This document shows positions 1-10,839 of a stretch of DNA of 64,000 nt, one piece after another. Position numbers and translations under genes: made by a program. Source of the stretch: Crossaster papposus (taxonomy: Eukaryota > Echinodermata > Asteroidea > Velatida > Solasteridae); NCBI GenBank assembly GCA_037893245.1, contig JBAIAA010000697.1:186001-250000 (forward strand), written 5' to 3'. The notes beneath the pieces were generated by a model. The model saw only the letters and a program-made list of their open reading frames with translations. It had not been told where the DNA came from and ran no database searches. Each line of letters starts with the position of its first letter. The first letter of the stretch is position 1.

Positions 1-249
1 TGGGGCATACACCTCCAACAGTTAATACAATTATAATCCTTATAAGTAAACACAAAGTAAGACAGGGTAATGAAATACCGAGGAGTAGCAAAATGCCCTA
101 CGGTGATTGGTCGCTGGGCACTGCTGATTATCTATGCAGTTACCGGGCAGAAGCTACGCGTCACTGATTATTTATAGGACGACTAGACTCGAACACGAGT
201 CGATGTATACAAATACACATACCCTGTTTCGTCACAGTATGCTGCGACC
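1..249. other. 5' flank of the duplicated segment, copy A
   Basis: No gene is seen. The stretch matches about 27,570-27,745, sharing the words 'ctacggtgattggtcgctgg' and 'cgaacacgagtcg'. It is the far upstream edge of the region duplicated with the NLR genes. Its last nine bases (241-249) are one copy of the target duplication of the element that follows. Confidence 0.6.
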
Positions 250-896
250 TAGCCTTTAAACAAGGCCACATGTCTGATAGACGCCGAGCGACTAAAAAGA
301 GACTAATCGCGAAAACCTGAGTGAACGCCAGTGCGAATTGCCCAGACAAGTGGCCTTTATCAATCTGGTTTGGATTTCTTATGTTAACCTTTGTTTCCGA
401 CTGGAATTCGCTACCGAAATGGTAGCGTCCAATCAGCGAACGTATCTCCGCGTGACGTCAGCTTATATTTGAGTTGGACTAGTTCATTTTACAAACAGGG
501 AATGTCCAATCATGTCACTTACAATATTTAGCTCAAATCATTAGTTGCTTCCTAATTTATTGCAATTTTGCATGTAAAATAGATTTAAATGTGATATCTT
601 GTATTTATCATTCATATATTCAACTCAGAAGCAACATTTATATAGGCCTACGTTTTTGTACCTTTTCTTACATGCTTTGATATTGAACGAATCACGAACG
701 AAGCCAACTGGGAGATCGCCGTTCTGATTGGGCGTATTGGCATGCTAATATGTATCTATGAATAATTCATACCGAGCAGTGAAACCTACATTGCAAAAGG
801 CCTCGTGACATTCGTCACTCGGTCGCGCGTTCACCCCGGGTATCTAGACTCATCTCAGCCGCTTAGCCAGAGTCACGAGGCCTTGTCAAAAGGCTA
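250..896. mobile_element. Non-autonomous DNA transposon with 9-bp TSD (Mutator-like)
   Basis: The element starts TAGCCTTTAAACAAGGCC and ends with the near-complement GGCCTTGTCAAAAGGCTA. It is flanked by the 9-bp direct repeat GCTGCGACC (241-249 and 897-905). The sister locus near 27,737 reads straight through this point with one copy of GCTGCGACC, so it is an empty site. A 9-bp duplication is typical of the Mutator superfamily; that assignment is inferred from TSD length only. No transposase reading frame is present. A second short inverted repeat (AGGCCTCGTGAC near 799, GTCACGAGGCCT near 871) sits near the right end. Confidence 0.75.
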
Positions 897-1280
897 GCTG
901 CGACCTGACTAGGAACAAACATAATATTTCCGCTAGCAAATTAATTGTGCAAATTAATTGATGTCGAAGAACCTTTCTAACAGAATGACGTAAATTGTCT
1001 TCATGTTTGCCTTTACTGACCCGCCCCCAATACATATCCACACTGATGGACCAAAATGGAGTGTCACCCCAATTCTTTAAATGATATTGAGAAACAAGTA
1101 CCCAGAAACATCACCAATGTTCTTGTATGGCTGAATGAATTGTAGTGAGATACTAAAGACAATTAAGTCCCAAAAGAACAGAAACATTATATTTTTTGTT
1201 GATCAAGGATACAAAATGTTTACCCCTTATATCGAGTCAAAATTGTGACATCAAGTGAAGGTAGTACAACATTTAGTGGA

Positions 1281-1667
1281 GTGTCGTGGCCGAGTGGTTA
1301 AGAGCGTGTGTTTTCTGTTCCACAGACCGTGAGTTCGAATCCCGGCCGGGACACGTGTGTCATTAAGCAAGGCAATTAAACCACTATTGCTTCGTCCTTC
1401 GGATGGGACGTAAAGTTGTAGGTCCCGTGTGTTGTATAATTTATAATGTGTGTATATATCTTTCCCATTATAACATTATAACATTGTATAATAATGCACG
1501 TAAAAGAACCCAGAACACTTATCGCTAAGAGAAGGGGTTTGCCCCGGTGCTCCTGGCTGACACAGCCTCTTTCTACGGGTTTCTTCTGGCTTACGAGCTA
1601 CAGTGCCTTGAGCACTTTTGAAGGATCCTTGGTTTCATTACCAGAAAATAATAATAATAATAATAAT
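1281..1667 (+). mobile_element. tRNA-derived SINE
   Basis: Bases 1,281-1,354 are tRNA-like: an A box (TGGCCGAGTGG), a B box (AGTTCGAATCC) and a mostly paired acceptor stem (GTGTC/GGGACAC), most like a Ser/Leu tRNA head but without a long variable arm. The body has the words 'cgtccttcggatgggacgta', 'ggtcccgtgt' and 'gcacgtaaaagaaccc', which I recognise from SINEs spread among marine invertebrates. The tail is an (AAT)n run at 1,646-1,667. The A and B boxes would give RNA polymerase III transcription. No clear flanking target duplication was found. Confidence 0.75.
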
Positions 1668-3242
1668 TTGGCTATAAAAATCACTTTCAAGTAAAAGTAT
1701 ATAGATTTTAGTGTTCCCTCGATTTTGTGTGAACAGTTTAATAAATATATTGAATACAATTTGCCTTGGTGTTTTTTTAAAGTTGTTTATGATAAAATAA
1801 AGTTATGTTATACGTACGAACAAATGTCCGTCCACTTTGTTACGTATGTGACCATCGTCCTCAAAAACAAATTGGCAACGTGATTTACTAGTTTAATGTG
1901 TTAATCTAATCTCAGCAGCACTATCACTAAAATAGTTTGATTTATGTCTCAAAGATGCGACCGCGTTAAGAAATAAAATCAAAGTTTTCCACCTTGTTAA
2001 TTTTCTGTCCACTTTTGTATACGTACGTAACAAGTCATTTCGGGCCCCGTCATTTGTTAAATAAGACCGCTGGATCCAAATTGGCTTTTGGTCCAGTTTC
2101 TGGGTGTGAAAAGTGGGGAAATGCAGGCGGGAACTGACGGCCATTCCCAAACTTGAAGCGAGTAAACGTCAATGTCTGTGGTCCGTCCATCAAAATTACG
2201 TACGTATAAACACTTACGTACGGTTGTTCTCAATTCTGATTATACCGTGAATATTGTAATTCTGCATTTATTTGACTAATCACGGTTTAAAGGCATGAAA
2301 AAGATGTGAATTAATGTTACTTTCGAACAACTTGAGGGACGATTTCGGTAATTGCAAACGATAATAATATATAGGACGGAAACGCACGCGAGTAAAGTGA
2401 CTACGTACGAAACACGGACGGACGGGGCGATGTCTGTCTTTGTACGTACGTAACTCAATGCACGTTGTCGCAGCAGACCATTTTTGTATTTCAGCATGGG
2501 CAAAAATCATCATCAACTACTGAAAAATGTCTCAAACTACCTAAAAAGTACAACTTTATTGCCAAATTTGTGTGAATACGATGTTAAAATTACCGGGCAA
2601 ACCACATTCGCTCGCAGTTAACACTGGCCCAGACGCGCAGTAGGATGTGAAAATGTTATACCGAATACAGCGCGGTTTCCTGCTATTATGTATACTAATT
2701 CTGCACGTGAACCAGCGACGCGGTCATTCTTATTATTTTCCCACTGCGTGTCCGGTCGATTGGGTGTAGGGTAGAATGGCACGACTGTGGCAACGTGCAG
2801 TGCGCGGTTACTGCCTACGATTAATTACGCACGGCAGGCCTATATATTTGACGTGTGTCTAGCTAAAGACGGAAATCGAGTAAACAGAACGGCCAAAAAA
2901 GACAACTAATAGCAAAATAATAAGATGAACTGAAAAACACTTAGAGAATTATAGACATTTATTTTTTTGATTTCAAATAAATCTAGGTTTTTAAATTGGG
3001 CCTGTGCCTGCCCTACTCTAAAATATTATTATAATTATAACTTAATGTGCAGACCCAGACATTCTCTTATTTATAGGTTAGTGGGAAGAAAATACAGCAT
3101 TTTTTCCCTTTTTTTTCAGGATTTTTGTCAAATCTATTTCAGAAAAGTTTAGATTTTCAACTTAAGGACAGTTGGTCGCTGTTTTCTATGATGGTCCACA
3201 ATTTCTTTATATTTATTATACATTTTGGTGGGTTTTTTGTTT

Positions 3243-3263
3243 GGGGGGGGGGGGGGGGGGGGG
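3243..3263. repeat. Poly-G tract
   Basis: About 21 consecutive G followed by a G/A/C-rich purine run to about 3,295. Similar homopolymers occur at 22,417-22,441 (C), 29,410-29,425 (G) and 44,848-44,867 (C). Their length is unreliable in assemblies. Confidence 0.9.
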
Positions 3264-4353
3264 CAGGGCAGGGGAGAGGGCGAGGGCGAGGGGGGTTTAT
3301 TGCAGGTGTTTTTATCTCAATATTAAAGCATATTCATAAAATAAAAATATTTTCTGGGTAAAATTGCTTGGCCAGTCATCATGCCACTTTGTCACTGTTT
3401 GTCTGTCCAATGTTACATACGTTACTAGACCATTGCATTTTAAGTGAACAGATGCAGGTAAACCTTGTAAAACAAACCTCAAAGTTTATAGGTTTGGGTT
3501 GAGCATTCACTTCAGTCCTACATTCACATACCGGTAACAAAGGACATTGTTACATTTTATGTTTCAGAATACATGTGTAAATCAAAGATAATCACATTTT
3601 GAACAGTGATGTACAGTATTGACATTTTTTCAAGTACACATACAATTTTGTGAGCAAAATTGAACAAATAGTAAGTTTTTATAAGCAGCCTGCATTGTAA
3701 TGACAATTTAAACCTGGCATCATATAAGATTTCCCTGGGTCAACTGCTTTACAAACTATCTTGTAACTCTGACATCATTTGTCCGTCCTGTTACATACGT
3801 TACTGCAACATGGCATTTTAAAGTGAACAAATAATAGGTCCACATATCAACATCTGTACTCGTGCTCCACTTTTTAGGGTTCTGTCCATTTAGTTTACAG
3901 CCTGATCAAACTGATTCAGTGTTTATGCATAACAGGTCTAGAGTTTCCCTAGAAAAAAAAAGAGTTTAAGTAAGCTTCTGTGAACTGAATGATTGCTATG
4001 AAGAATTAATCCTGCAACAAATGGTAATTCTTGAAAATTCTTTATTGTAACTGTGTTTGTTTCTTATAAATGAACAGGGAGAGCAGATGTAAACTTCAAA
4101 ATGGAACAAATGAAGCCATCTGATGTGGCTTTTTATGGCACTTTGTCTGTCCCCGTTACATACGTAAACACACTTGCACTCATGACATTCAAGTAACTGT
4201 ATAATATAAAGTAAGCTGAATGTTATCCAGCTGTATTGGATTTATAAAGAGTGCTGCTTAAGGGAGTTACAACAAGTGGAATTAGAGAAAACAAAACACT
4301 TTCAGTTTTTGGCCCTCATGTCACACCTTTTGGTCAATTAGTGTGGAAAGGCC

Positions 4354-5764
4354 CATGTAATAATATAATATTTTAACTTTGGAGGAAGTAATGGAAATAC
4401 ACGTGAATATATACATTGGTTTTCGCAATACACACTGGATTTAGTAAGTCATTGTTACACCCGTGAACTCGTCACGGCTTACTGCACACTTTTAACAAAC
4501 ACCTGCCGTGGAAGCAATTGCAAACAAATAAACTTTCCAAAGTCCTCTATGTGCTATTTTTGTCTTCTCGCAAAAGCCCGAGAGTGATGATTATTGATTG
4601 GCATTAATTGATACAGGCGCATACGGCCACACAGACCTGCCATTCTCGAATGTCAACATTTTCTTATCAGCTTCCCGCCAAAACAAGGCAAGCTTGCTAA
4701 ACGCAAGGGCGACTTGAACATGTTTATCGGGAAGTACAAAGGTACCAAATGTTATACAAAGGTATACTATTTTGATCTGATGACGTGATCTCAGCCGATA
4801 GCTTTCACTTTGGTTGGGAATCAGCGCCATATTCTACCAGTTGGTCTTTGCATTGTTTTAATGCAAACACGTGACATACAAGACTCGATATCTATTGCCG
4901 ATACGGAGGTTGAGATAAAGGTGAGATTGGGTTCATAATTATTGTAAGACAAACGCATTCTTGTAGGTTTTGGTGATACTTGCCACGCCTAGTCATTGGA
5001 ACTTTTGTGTTTCCACTGGAAGTGCGCAGTCACTGCCAATGCTGCGTCGTACGTGCATGGCCAACGTGTACCGTGGTACAGATGGCTGAGTGCACACAAA
5101 CACGTCTGGTTTGTTGTAGTATACGTTTGCCTATTTGTGACCCACTCCACAATAATGGGTATTATGCCACAAAATAGTGAAATTGAGTTATAAACATGAT
5201 TGGAAAGCCCACAGTGTAATTATAAGCTTCCAGTTGGTATATAATAGAGCTCTATAGCTACTCCCGTTCTGCTTTTGATTACTTCCTTGGAGTTCAAATT
5301 ACACAACTGAGAAAACAGGCTTTGAAAGAGCCGGCTTTGTTGTAGAACAACAGAACGATGAACACAAAATGGGCGTGTTTTCCACTTTAATCATCAAAAT
5401 CAACATTTCTTTAAATGAACACTGAAAATATTGGTGTTAAAGATGTCATTAATGGCAAAAAATGTAAATCACATTTTGATAAAATGTTTATCCTCTCAAC
5501 GTTGAGTAGTCCATTACATGATAATGCACAGCGCGACTTAATACCCTTTATTGCAGAGCCGGTCACATTTGTGACGGCGATCCGTACAGACAGGGATTGA
5601 TAGAAGCAACAATATTTTCATCGAACAATGTAATGGAATCGAAAGGCTTGAACTCATTATAGTTGCGCTCTGCGGAGAATCGATTCTAGCTTAGATTTTG
5701 GCTAATTAGTATCGAGGGTCGGTATTATGTTGAAATCATTTTAGTCGTAGTCGTACACACGTTA
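4354..5764. repeat. Dispersed repeat module R1 (first copy)
   Basis: This block recurs, whole or in part, near 26,400-27,110, 27,880-28,980, 45,770-46,145, 46,560-47,300, 49,130-49,870, 53,250-54,020, 54,440-57,420 (split by an insertion) and 58,530-58,880. Diagnostic words in order are 'gattattgattggcattaat', 'cttatcagcttcccgcc', 'gaggttgagataaaggtgag', 'gccacgcctagtcattg', 'tttgtgacggcgatc' and 'accaccgcgacta'. No frame is conserved among copies, so it is probably non-coding. Its superfamily is unknown. Confidence 0.7.
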
Positions 5765-6525
5765 TGGCTCAGTCACACGGCCACTTACGGTAGCTGCGGA
5801 TGCTTACGGATAAAAGTCCGTAAGCATCCGCAAGGATCCGTATCATCCGTAAGCATCCGTATCCATCCGTAATTCAATCCGCAGGATCCGCAGACATACG
5901 CAGATCCGCAGCGGAATTTTGAAAATCTCAAAATTTTGCTGCGGATGAAATATACGTAAGCATCCGTAACTCATACGTAAGATACGTAAACTCATCCGCA
6001 GGATACGTTAGATACGTAACTGATCCGCACACTTTGTCGGGTGTGCAGTTGCCTGCGGATACATAGGGGTACGTAAACATCAAAAAGATAGAGAAGAAAC
6101 TGTTGAATAACTGGAACTAGATCTCAGACTTGATGAAATGCGACTGAAGCAAGCTCCGATCCACGTGGGTTTATTTGCGGATGGTGCGGACGCCAGAGGA
6201 AGCCGACATGCGCAGACACGAGCGTAACTTATCCGTATCGTCCGTAAGTCATCCGTATCGTCCGTAAGTCATCCGTAAAATCCGTAAGTCATCCGTAAGT
6301 CGTCAGTAACATGTGCCAGCGGGTTGGCAGCGGATGGGTTCATCCGCAGGTTTTACCCGTAACATCCGTAATTCATACGTAACATCCGTAACTAATCCGT
6401 ATCGTCCGCAGAATATAGGTAACTTTTGCTCAAATTTCCGTATTGGGGTAAAAAATTACGCATTTTCATTATCCAAATATACGCAGGCATCCGCAGGTCC
6501 GTAACATGGCCGTGTGACTGTAGCA
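5765..6525. mobile_element. PIF/Harbinger-like MITE built from TMCGYA hexamers
   Basis: The ends are TGGCTCAGTCACACGGCCA and, as the complement of the right end, TGCTACAGTCACACGGCCA. TTA is duplicated at both sides (5,762-5,764 and 6,526-6,528). The empty site survives at about 28,853 ('cacacgttaccaccgcgac'). A 3-bp TWA duplication is the hallmark of PIF/Harbinger elements. The interior is almost entirely a degenerate hexamer T(C/A)CG(T/C)A (TCCGTA, TACGTA, TCCGCA, TACGCA), dozens of copies. Orientation flips near 5,818, and a less dense stretch lies at about 6,060-6,220. No transposase is encoded. Confidence 0.8.
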
Positions 6526-6724
6526 TTACCACCGCGACTAAGCCAATTTCTCGTACTCTAATACGATAATCTTGACCCAACATTGCACTTAAAAACAGTG
6601 TTGCTAATTTCTCGGCATTATCTTGTTTTCTCTCATATTTTAGGTAGAAACATCTGTCATCAGTTACATTTAGTCATGATTTGCAATGCGTACAACCCTC
6701 CAACAAAAATGTATTGAAAACCTG

Positions 6725-7291
6725 GGCCCAATTCCATAAAAGCATTCTAACTTAGTATATTACTAGGTTTTAGCAAGATTCCAAATGCCTAGTTGCTTGC
6801 TTGCAGCTTGCTAGAATGGTACATGGTCAGTTTGAGTTAACAATAGGGAAAGAGTTCAAATCAGGTCATGCTGTGGGTTGTATTGTCAATGCATTCCTCT
6901 GTATCCTATTAATGTATGTACATTTGTATCGCCTAAGCACATGTTTCAGAAATGGCTAATTCAGAGGGTGTTTCAACTCAAAAAAGGGGAAAGAAGCCTA
7001 ATTACTCGACTCAGGAAAATCTGTTCCTTGTAGAACGTTATGAGGAGTTTAAGGTTATCCTTGACTCGGCGCATAAGGATGTCAATACAAATTCCGAAAA
7101 GATGAAAGATTAAGGGTCACTTAGAATGGTGCTAAGGATTTATACATACCCTAAACCTATTCTAATTTTAGCAAGCAACTAGGAACCTTGCTAAGCGTAT
7201 AATGGTTTTATGGAATAGATTTAGCAAGGAACTAGAGATAAAAAGGAAGTTAGCAACCAACTAGGCTTAGAATGCTTTTATGGAATTGGCT
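6725..7291. mobile_element. Deleted Harbinger-like transposon with a Myb/SANT-like fragment
   Basis: The ends are inverted repeats: GGGCCCAATTCCATAAAAGC at the left and the complement of GGAGCCAATTCCATAAAAGC at the right. The sister sequence at about 30,250 lacks the insert ('gaaaacctggggttgaaac'). Inside lies a short frame resembling the Myb/SANT-like DNA-binding protein that accompanies Harbinger transposases. The transposase itself is absent. A clean target duplication is not visible. Confidence 0.65.
6952..7113 (+). pseudogene. Fragment of a Harbinger Myb/SANT-like DNA-binding ORF
   Basis: A 53-codon frame starting MANSEGVSTQ and containing the segment YSTQENLFLVERYEEFKVIL. This has the look of the first helices of the Myb/SANT-like (trihelix) domain of Harbinger accessory proteins, in which an aromatic-led 'F/Y-T-x-x-E/Q' is followed by a hydrophobic helix. 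It stops early, before the later helices and their conserved Trp, so it is a truncated relic. In intact relatives the protein binds transposon ends and imports the transposase. It is too short to call from homology alone. Confidence 0.5.
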
Positions 7292-7900
7292 CCTGGTATT
7301 GCCGACGATTTTTTAAAGGAGGTCACATATTCCCGCCTTTTCTTTTGAATTTAAATGTAGAGATTATCTTATTGGCTGATCATTTAAAATCAACATGATC
7401 AATGCAAACCTGCTTCTATAGGGATGATTGTCACTTTTGAAATTGGATCTACGACCATTGAAATAACAATAACTCCGCTCCGCAACATCGTATCTCAACA
7501 ATCGAGGTGTCAAACAAAATTATGCACTGGGTTATTTACTTCGATTAATCCATACCCTTTCGGGCCGTTAATTATTGGCTCATATTTTAGTGTCTCGATA
7601 CTTTTTGTGATGAATTTACATGTATACAGTATATACCTATAGCGTTGGGCTGTCAATATTTATCATGAAATAGCTAGATCACAAATTACAATAAAACCAA
7701 CAATTAAATCAACAAATAAATCATGCATCGAAATAGCTCTTTCATCGGTCTCATTAAGAATATAATGTCTAGAGAAAACCAGATGGGGATTAATTGTTGA
7801 AATGCACGTGCAACTTTGTCATGATAATACACTACGAGCGGCCTATGAGTTTATGATCTGTCCGTAAAGTATAACCTAAAATGTTACGGTTACTCAAAGC

Positions 7901-7910
7901 GAATATAAAC
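7901..7910 (+). promoter_or_regulatory. Possible TATA-like box, NLR gene copy A
   Basis: GAATATAAAC lies about 170 bp upstream of the proposed start codon at 8,081 and is conserved in copy B (30,869-30,878). The match to TATA is modest and no transcription start is known. Confidence 0.3.
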
Positions 7911-8080
7911 ACACATTTCACCATTAGGCCACTAGCAGAGAATGTTGATGCTTGGTCATTTTTACCACACACTTTATAGATGGTACTGTCTTATGCTTCG
8001 CTAAGAAATGGCACATTATCTTAATTAATTCGTTCAGGCTCCTCGGTGTACTGCAGTACTTGGACCTGATTACTACCAAG

Positions 8081-8316
8081 ATGCCGAAAAAGACCGTCCA
8101 GCAGTTGGATGCCTACATTAAGGCAACAGCCGTCGTGTACGACCACTCCAACACCAAACTCATCAACAGGAAGACTAAAGTCAAACCAAGCAAGAAACAG
8201 GCTTTCCTGTCTGTACTGCATTACAGGAAATCGACTTATGATGATAGCTGTGCAGAGAGACAACCATCAAAACGATGGATTCGAAGACAATCGAGTTGCA
8301 AGCCTGAAAGTCGAAG
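8081..8316 (+). CDS. NLR copy A, exon 1 (basic N-terminus)
   Basis: The start ATG at 8,081 (context ACCAAGATGCC) opens a 78-codon Lys/Arg/Ser-rich segment beginning MPKKTVQQLDAYIK. I recognise no domain in it. The exon ends at CGAAG|GTAAAA in phase 2, which joins in frame to the first UBL exon. Copy B has the same start and donor. The frame stays open further upstream (to 7,952), so an earlier start or an upstream exon spliced at 'cgttcag' (about 8,037) is possible. Confidence 0.6.
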
Positions 8317-8505
8317 GTAAAACAAAATCAGTTATTGTAACTCAATTTCGAAGAATGTTTTCAATCTTTGACACTTTCATGACACCCATATTAATGTGGC
8401 AGCTATAGTGGACGTTACTTTGAGAACCTAATCAAAATTAACTCTTCTATAATTGTAGAATAATGCGTTTCTAAAACTACACATGATTGTCCCTCATTTT
8501 CACAG

Positions 8506-9083
8506 TGATACCAAAGACGTAAAGCAGATACTGCAGGTATTTGTCAAGACTCCTCTCTCACATACACTCAAGACACTTTGTTTCCAACTTCATCCCGAGA
8601 CGACAGTCTCATTCCTAAAAGAAGAAATAGTCAAGAAGATCGGTGTCGAGGCACGATATCAGCAATTGTACACCAAGAGAGACATCCAGGTAGATATATA
8701 ATTTATAAACCGGACACTTCGTTGTATTTAAAATATCAAAATTTAGATTTGTTCATCGTGGGAGTTACAAATGTTGATCTAAAATGCAAAAGCTCAAATG
8801 TTCATGTTTGATTAATAATCTGTCGGTGTTCATGAAACTCCCACACACACAATAACGCTCAATTAATCCCCCACCTAAAGGGTTAAACGAATTGACTTCT
8901 CTAGATGTTTCAATTAACGATGCCCAACTGAAACCCAACACGTTTCTTAATTTAGTCTCTAACATTATTCACTTTGTCAGCTCTGTGACTTGCTCACACT
9001 TGAGGAGAATGGTGTCAGCAAGGATGAAATCATCTCACTCCGTCTATCATCAGATGACCAGAATAAAGATAATTTACCAACAG
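8506..9083 (+). CDS. NLR copy A, exons 2-3: ubiquitin-like domain 1
   Basis: Exon 8,506-8,689 encodes QVFVKTPLSHTLKTLCFQL..., a ubiquitin-like beta-hairpin, then the helix TTVSFLKEEIVKKIGV and the strand YQQLYTKR, which matches ubiquitin's 'QQRLIFAG'. After a phase-0 intron (8,690-8,980), exon 8,981-9,083 supplies LCDLLTLEENG...ISLRLSS, equivalent to ubiquitin 'LSDYNIQKESTLHLVLRL'. The C-terminal Gly-Gly needed for conjugation is absent, so it should be a fixed interaction domain rather than a modifier. UBL domain 2 is split at the same point. Confidence 0.7.
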
Positions 9084-9232
9084 GTAAATGACAAACTTTG
9101 GGAATAGAATATTCAAGTGAATAAACTACCTGCATGTAATATTTTCTGACTGATATTTTCTTACGTTGGTAACCTAAACAACACTGGACACTTTTAAAAA
9201 TGTTTCACTGAAGTCACACATTATTTTGGCAG

Positions 9233-9493
9233 ACAAAGTCAAGCTTGATGAAAAGTACCTTAAGGGCTTGTCCTTGAAAATTGAATCATCGTGGAAGGAA
9301 TTGGCCAAACACCTAGGATACAAAGAAGCTGAAATTGCTGACATCCAAACCACCAACGAAGGCAGCACTGAAGCGAGCCGTCACATGCTACTCACTTGGT
9401 GGGAAAAGACGACAGATCGCGACGAAGCAGCTCAGAAGCTGAGACGAGCATTGGAGGCCATCGGGTTGACTGAATTGGCTCAAGATGTACCAG
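9233..9493 (+). CDS. NLR copy A, exon 4: Death domain 1
   Basis: An 87-codon phase 1-1 exon. The Death-fold signature is clear: SSWKELAKHLGY (helix 2 with its Trp), AEIADIQTTN, HMLLTWWEKT (the Trp-rich helix 5 region), and LRRALEAIGLTELAQDV (helix 6). Death domains assemble by homotypic contact into signalling complexes. The exon is flanked by introns that recur with the next two exons at a spacing of exactly 396 bp. Confidence 0.85.
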
Positions 9494-9628
9494 GTGAGTA
9501 GAAGTAGACAAATTAGAGAGTATATTTTTGGTGTAGGTGTGAGAGATATCTGAATTGCTACGTTGGTAACCTATGCAACACCAGACACCTTTGAGAATGT
9601 TTCAAGAAGTCACACATTATTTTGGCAG

Positions 9629-9889
9629 ACAAAGTCAAGCTTGATGAAAAGTACCTTAAGGGCTTGTCCTCGAATATTGAATCATCGTGGAAGGAATTGG
9701 CCAAACACCTAGGATACAAAGAAGCAGAAATTGCAGACATCCAAACCACCAACGACGGCAGCACTGAAGCGAGCCGTCACATGCTACTCACTTGGTGGGA
9801 AAAGACGACAGATCGCGACGAAGCAGCTCAGAAGCTGAGACGAGCATTGGAGGCCATCGGGTTGACTGAATTGGCTCAAGATGTACCAG
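9629..9889 (+). CDS. NLR copy A, exon 5: Death domain 2
   Basis: A second 87-codon Death exon with only a few residue changes from the first (for example SSN for SLK, NDG for NEG). Its acceptor 'ttttggcag' and donor 'caggtgagtag' are also duplicated, so the repeated unit includes intron sequence. Being phase 1-1, it adds a domain without disturbing the frame. Confidence 0.85.
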
Positions 9890-10024
9890 GTGAGTAGAAG
9901 TAGACAAATTAGAGAGTATATTTTTGGTGTAGGTGTGAGAGATATCTGAATTACTACGTTGGTAACCTATGCAACACCGGACACCTTTGAGAATGTTTCA
10001 AGAAGTCACACATTATTTTGGCAG

Positions 10025-10285
10025 ACAAAGTCAAGCTTGATGAAAAGTACCTTAAGGGCTTGTCCTCGAATATTGAATCATCGTGGAAGAAATTGGCCAA
10101 ACACCTAGGATACAAAGAAGCAGAAATTGCAGACATCCAAACCACCAACGACGGCAGCACTGAAGCGAGCCGTCACATGCTACTCACTTGGTGGGAAAAC
10201 ACGACAGATCGCGACGAAGCAGCTCAGAAGCTGAGACGAGCATTGGAGGCCATCGGGTTGACGGAATTGGCTCAAGATGTACCAG
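10025..10285 (+). CDS. NLR copy A, exon 6: Death domain 3
   Basis: Almost identical to Death domain 2 (WKKLAK instead of WKELAK, WWENT instead of WWEKT). Its downstream intron differs ('gtgagctagcag') and matches the intron after the last Death exon of copy B's pair. This marks it as the original 3' member of the array. Confidence 0.85.
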
Positions 10286-10481
10286 GTGAGCTAGCAGTAG
10301 AGACTAAATTTAAAACAGACTCCGTAATTTCAAGAGTCATTATGCAAAAGACTTGAATACTCATTTAACCACAACCAAAACTTTACAAAACATAGTTTAC
10401 TTGTATTTTAAACAACAGGAATGTGATTAGTTTTCAAAACTAATTTAAACTGTAAAATGATATGTGTTGTTATTGCCTCAG

Positions 10482-10620
10482 TAACGAGCGAATCAAGAGA
10501 CGAAGCAGCTGGACCCGAACCAGAAAGGCGTCAAGATGCAGGAGAAAAAGAGGAGAACAAACAAAACGAAAATAATCCACTGAAAAAGGACGTCTGTGAT
10601 CAAGAAAAACCTGTTATCTG
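10482..10620 (+). CDS. NLR copy A, exon 7: charged linker
   Basis: A 139-nt exon encoding an acidic, probably disordered linker (SRDEAAGPEPERRQDAGEKE...). It enters in phase 1 and leaves in phase 2. The start of the next exon had to be placed at 'ctgacag' (10,839) because the alternative acceptor 'tttcag' would create a TGA at the junction. The same reasoning holds in copy B. Confidence 0.7.
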
Positions 10621-10839
10621 GTAAAACATGATTAAACGCTGCAATTTATAACGCACATTGTGTTTGAATAATTTAACTACATGTAATAGCCAAAAAGCTA
10701 AATCAGATTTGGTTTTGTAGATCATGCATAGACTGCCTTAAAATACATCTAGTAAAACTGTGTATACAAAATGTTTACAATGGTGGTCTTCATTCCTTTA
10801 TATTACAAGAGCTCTAACATAAACACCCCACTCTGACAG

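Larger units (their letters stand above)
1036..4353. mobile_element. 3.3-kb TIR-bearing insertion of unknown superfamily
   Basis: Two sister copies (about 26,394 and 27,870) read 'cccccaatacatgtaataat' without interruption. Here the sequence breaks after 'aatacat' (1,035) and resumes at 'catgtaataat' (4,354), so about 3.3 kb was inserted, with CAT possibly duplicated. The ends are imperfect inverted repeats: CCACACTGATGGACCAAAA at the left, and at the right the complement of CCACACTAATTGACCAAAA. The interior has about ten copies of a TACGTACG/TACATACG word in two clusters (1,810-2,450 and 3,410-4,160), as expected of subterminal binding sites. No convincing transposase frame is seen, so it is probably non-autonomous. 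A SINE is nested in it. Confidence 0.65.

Noticed and set aside
1281-1354. Functional tRNA-Ser/Leu gene
   Set aside because: No long variable arm, mismatched acceptor stem, poor anticodon stem, and it is followed by a SINE body and (AAT)n tail.
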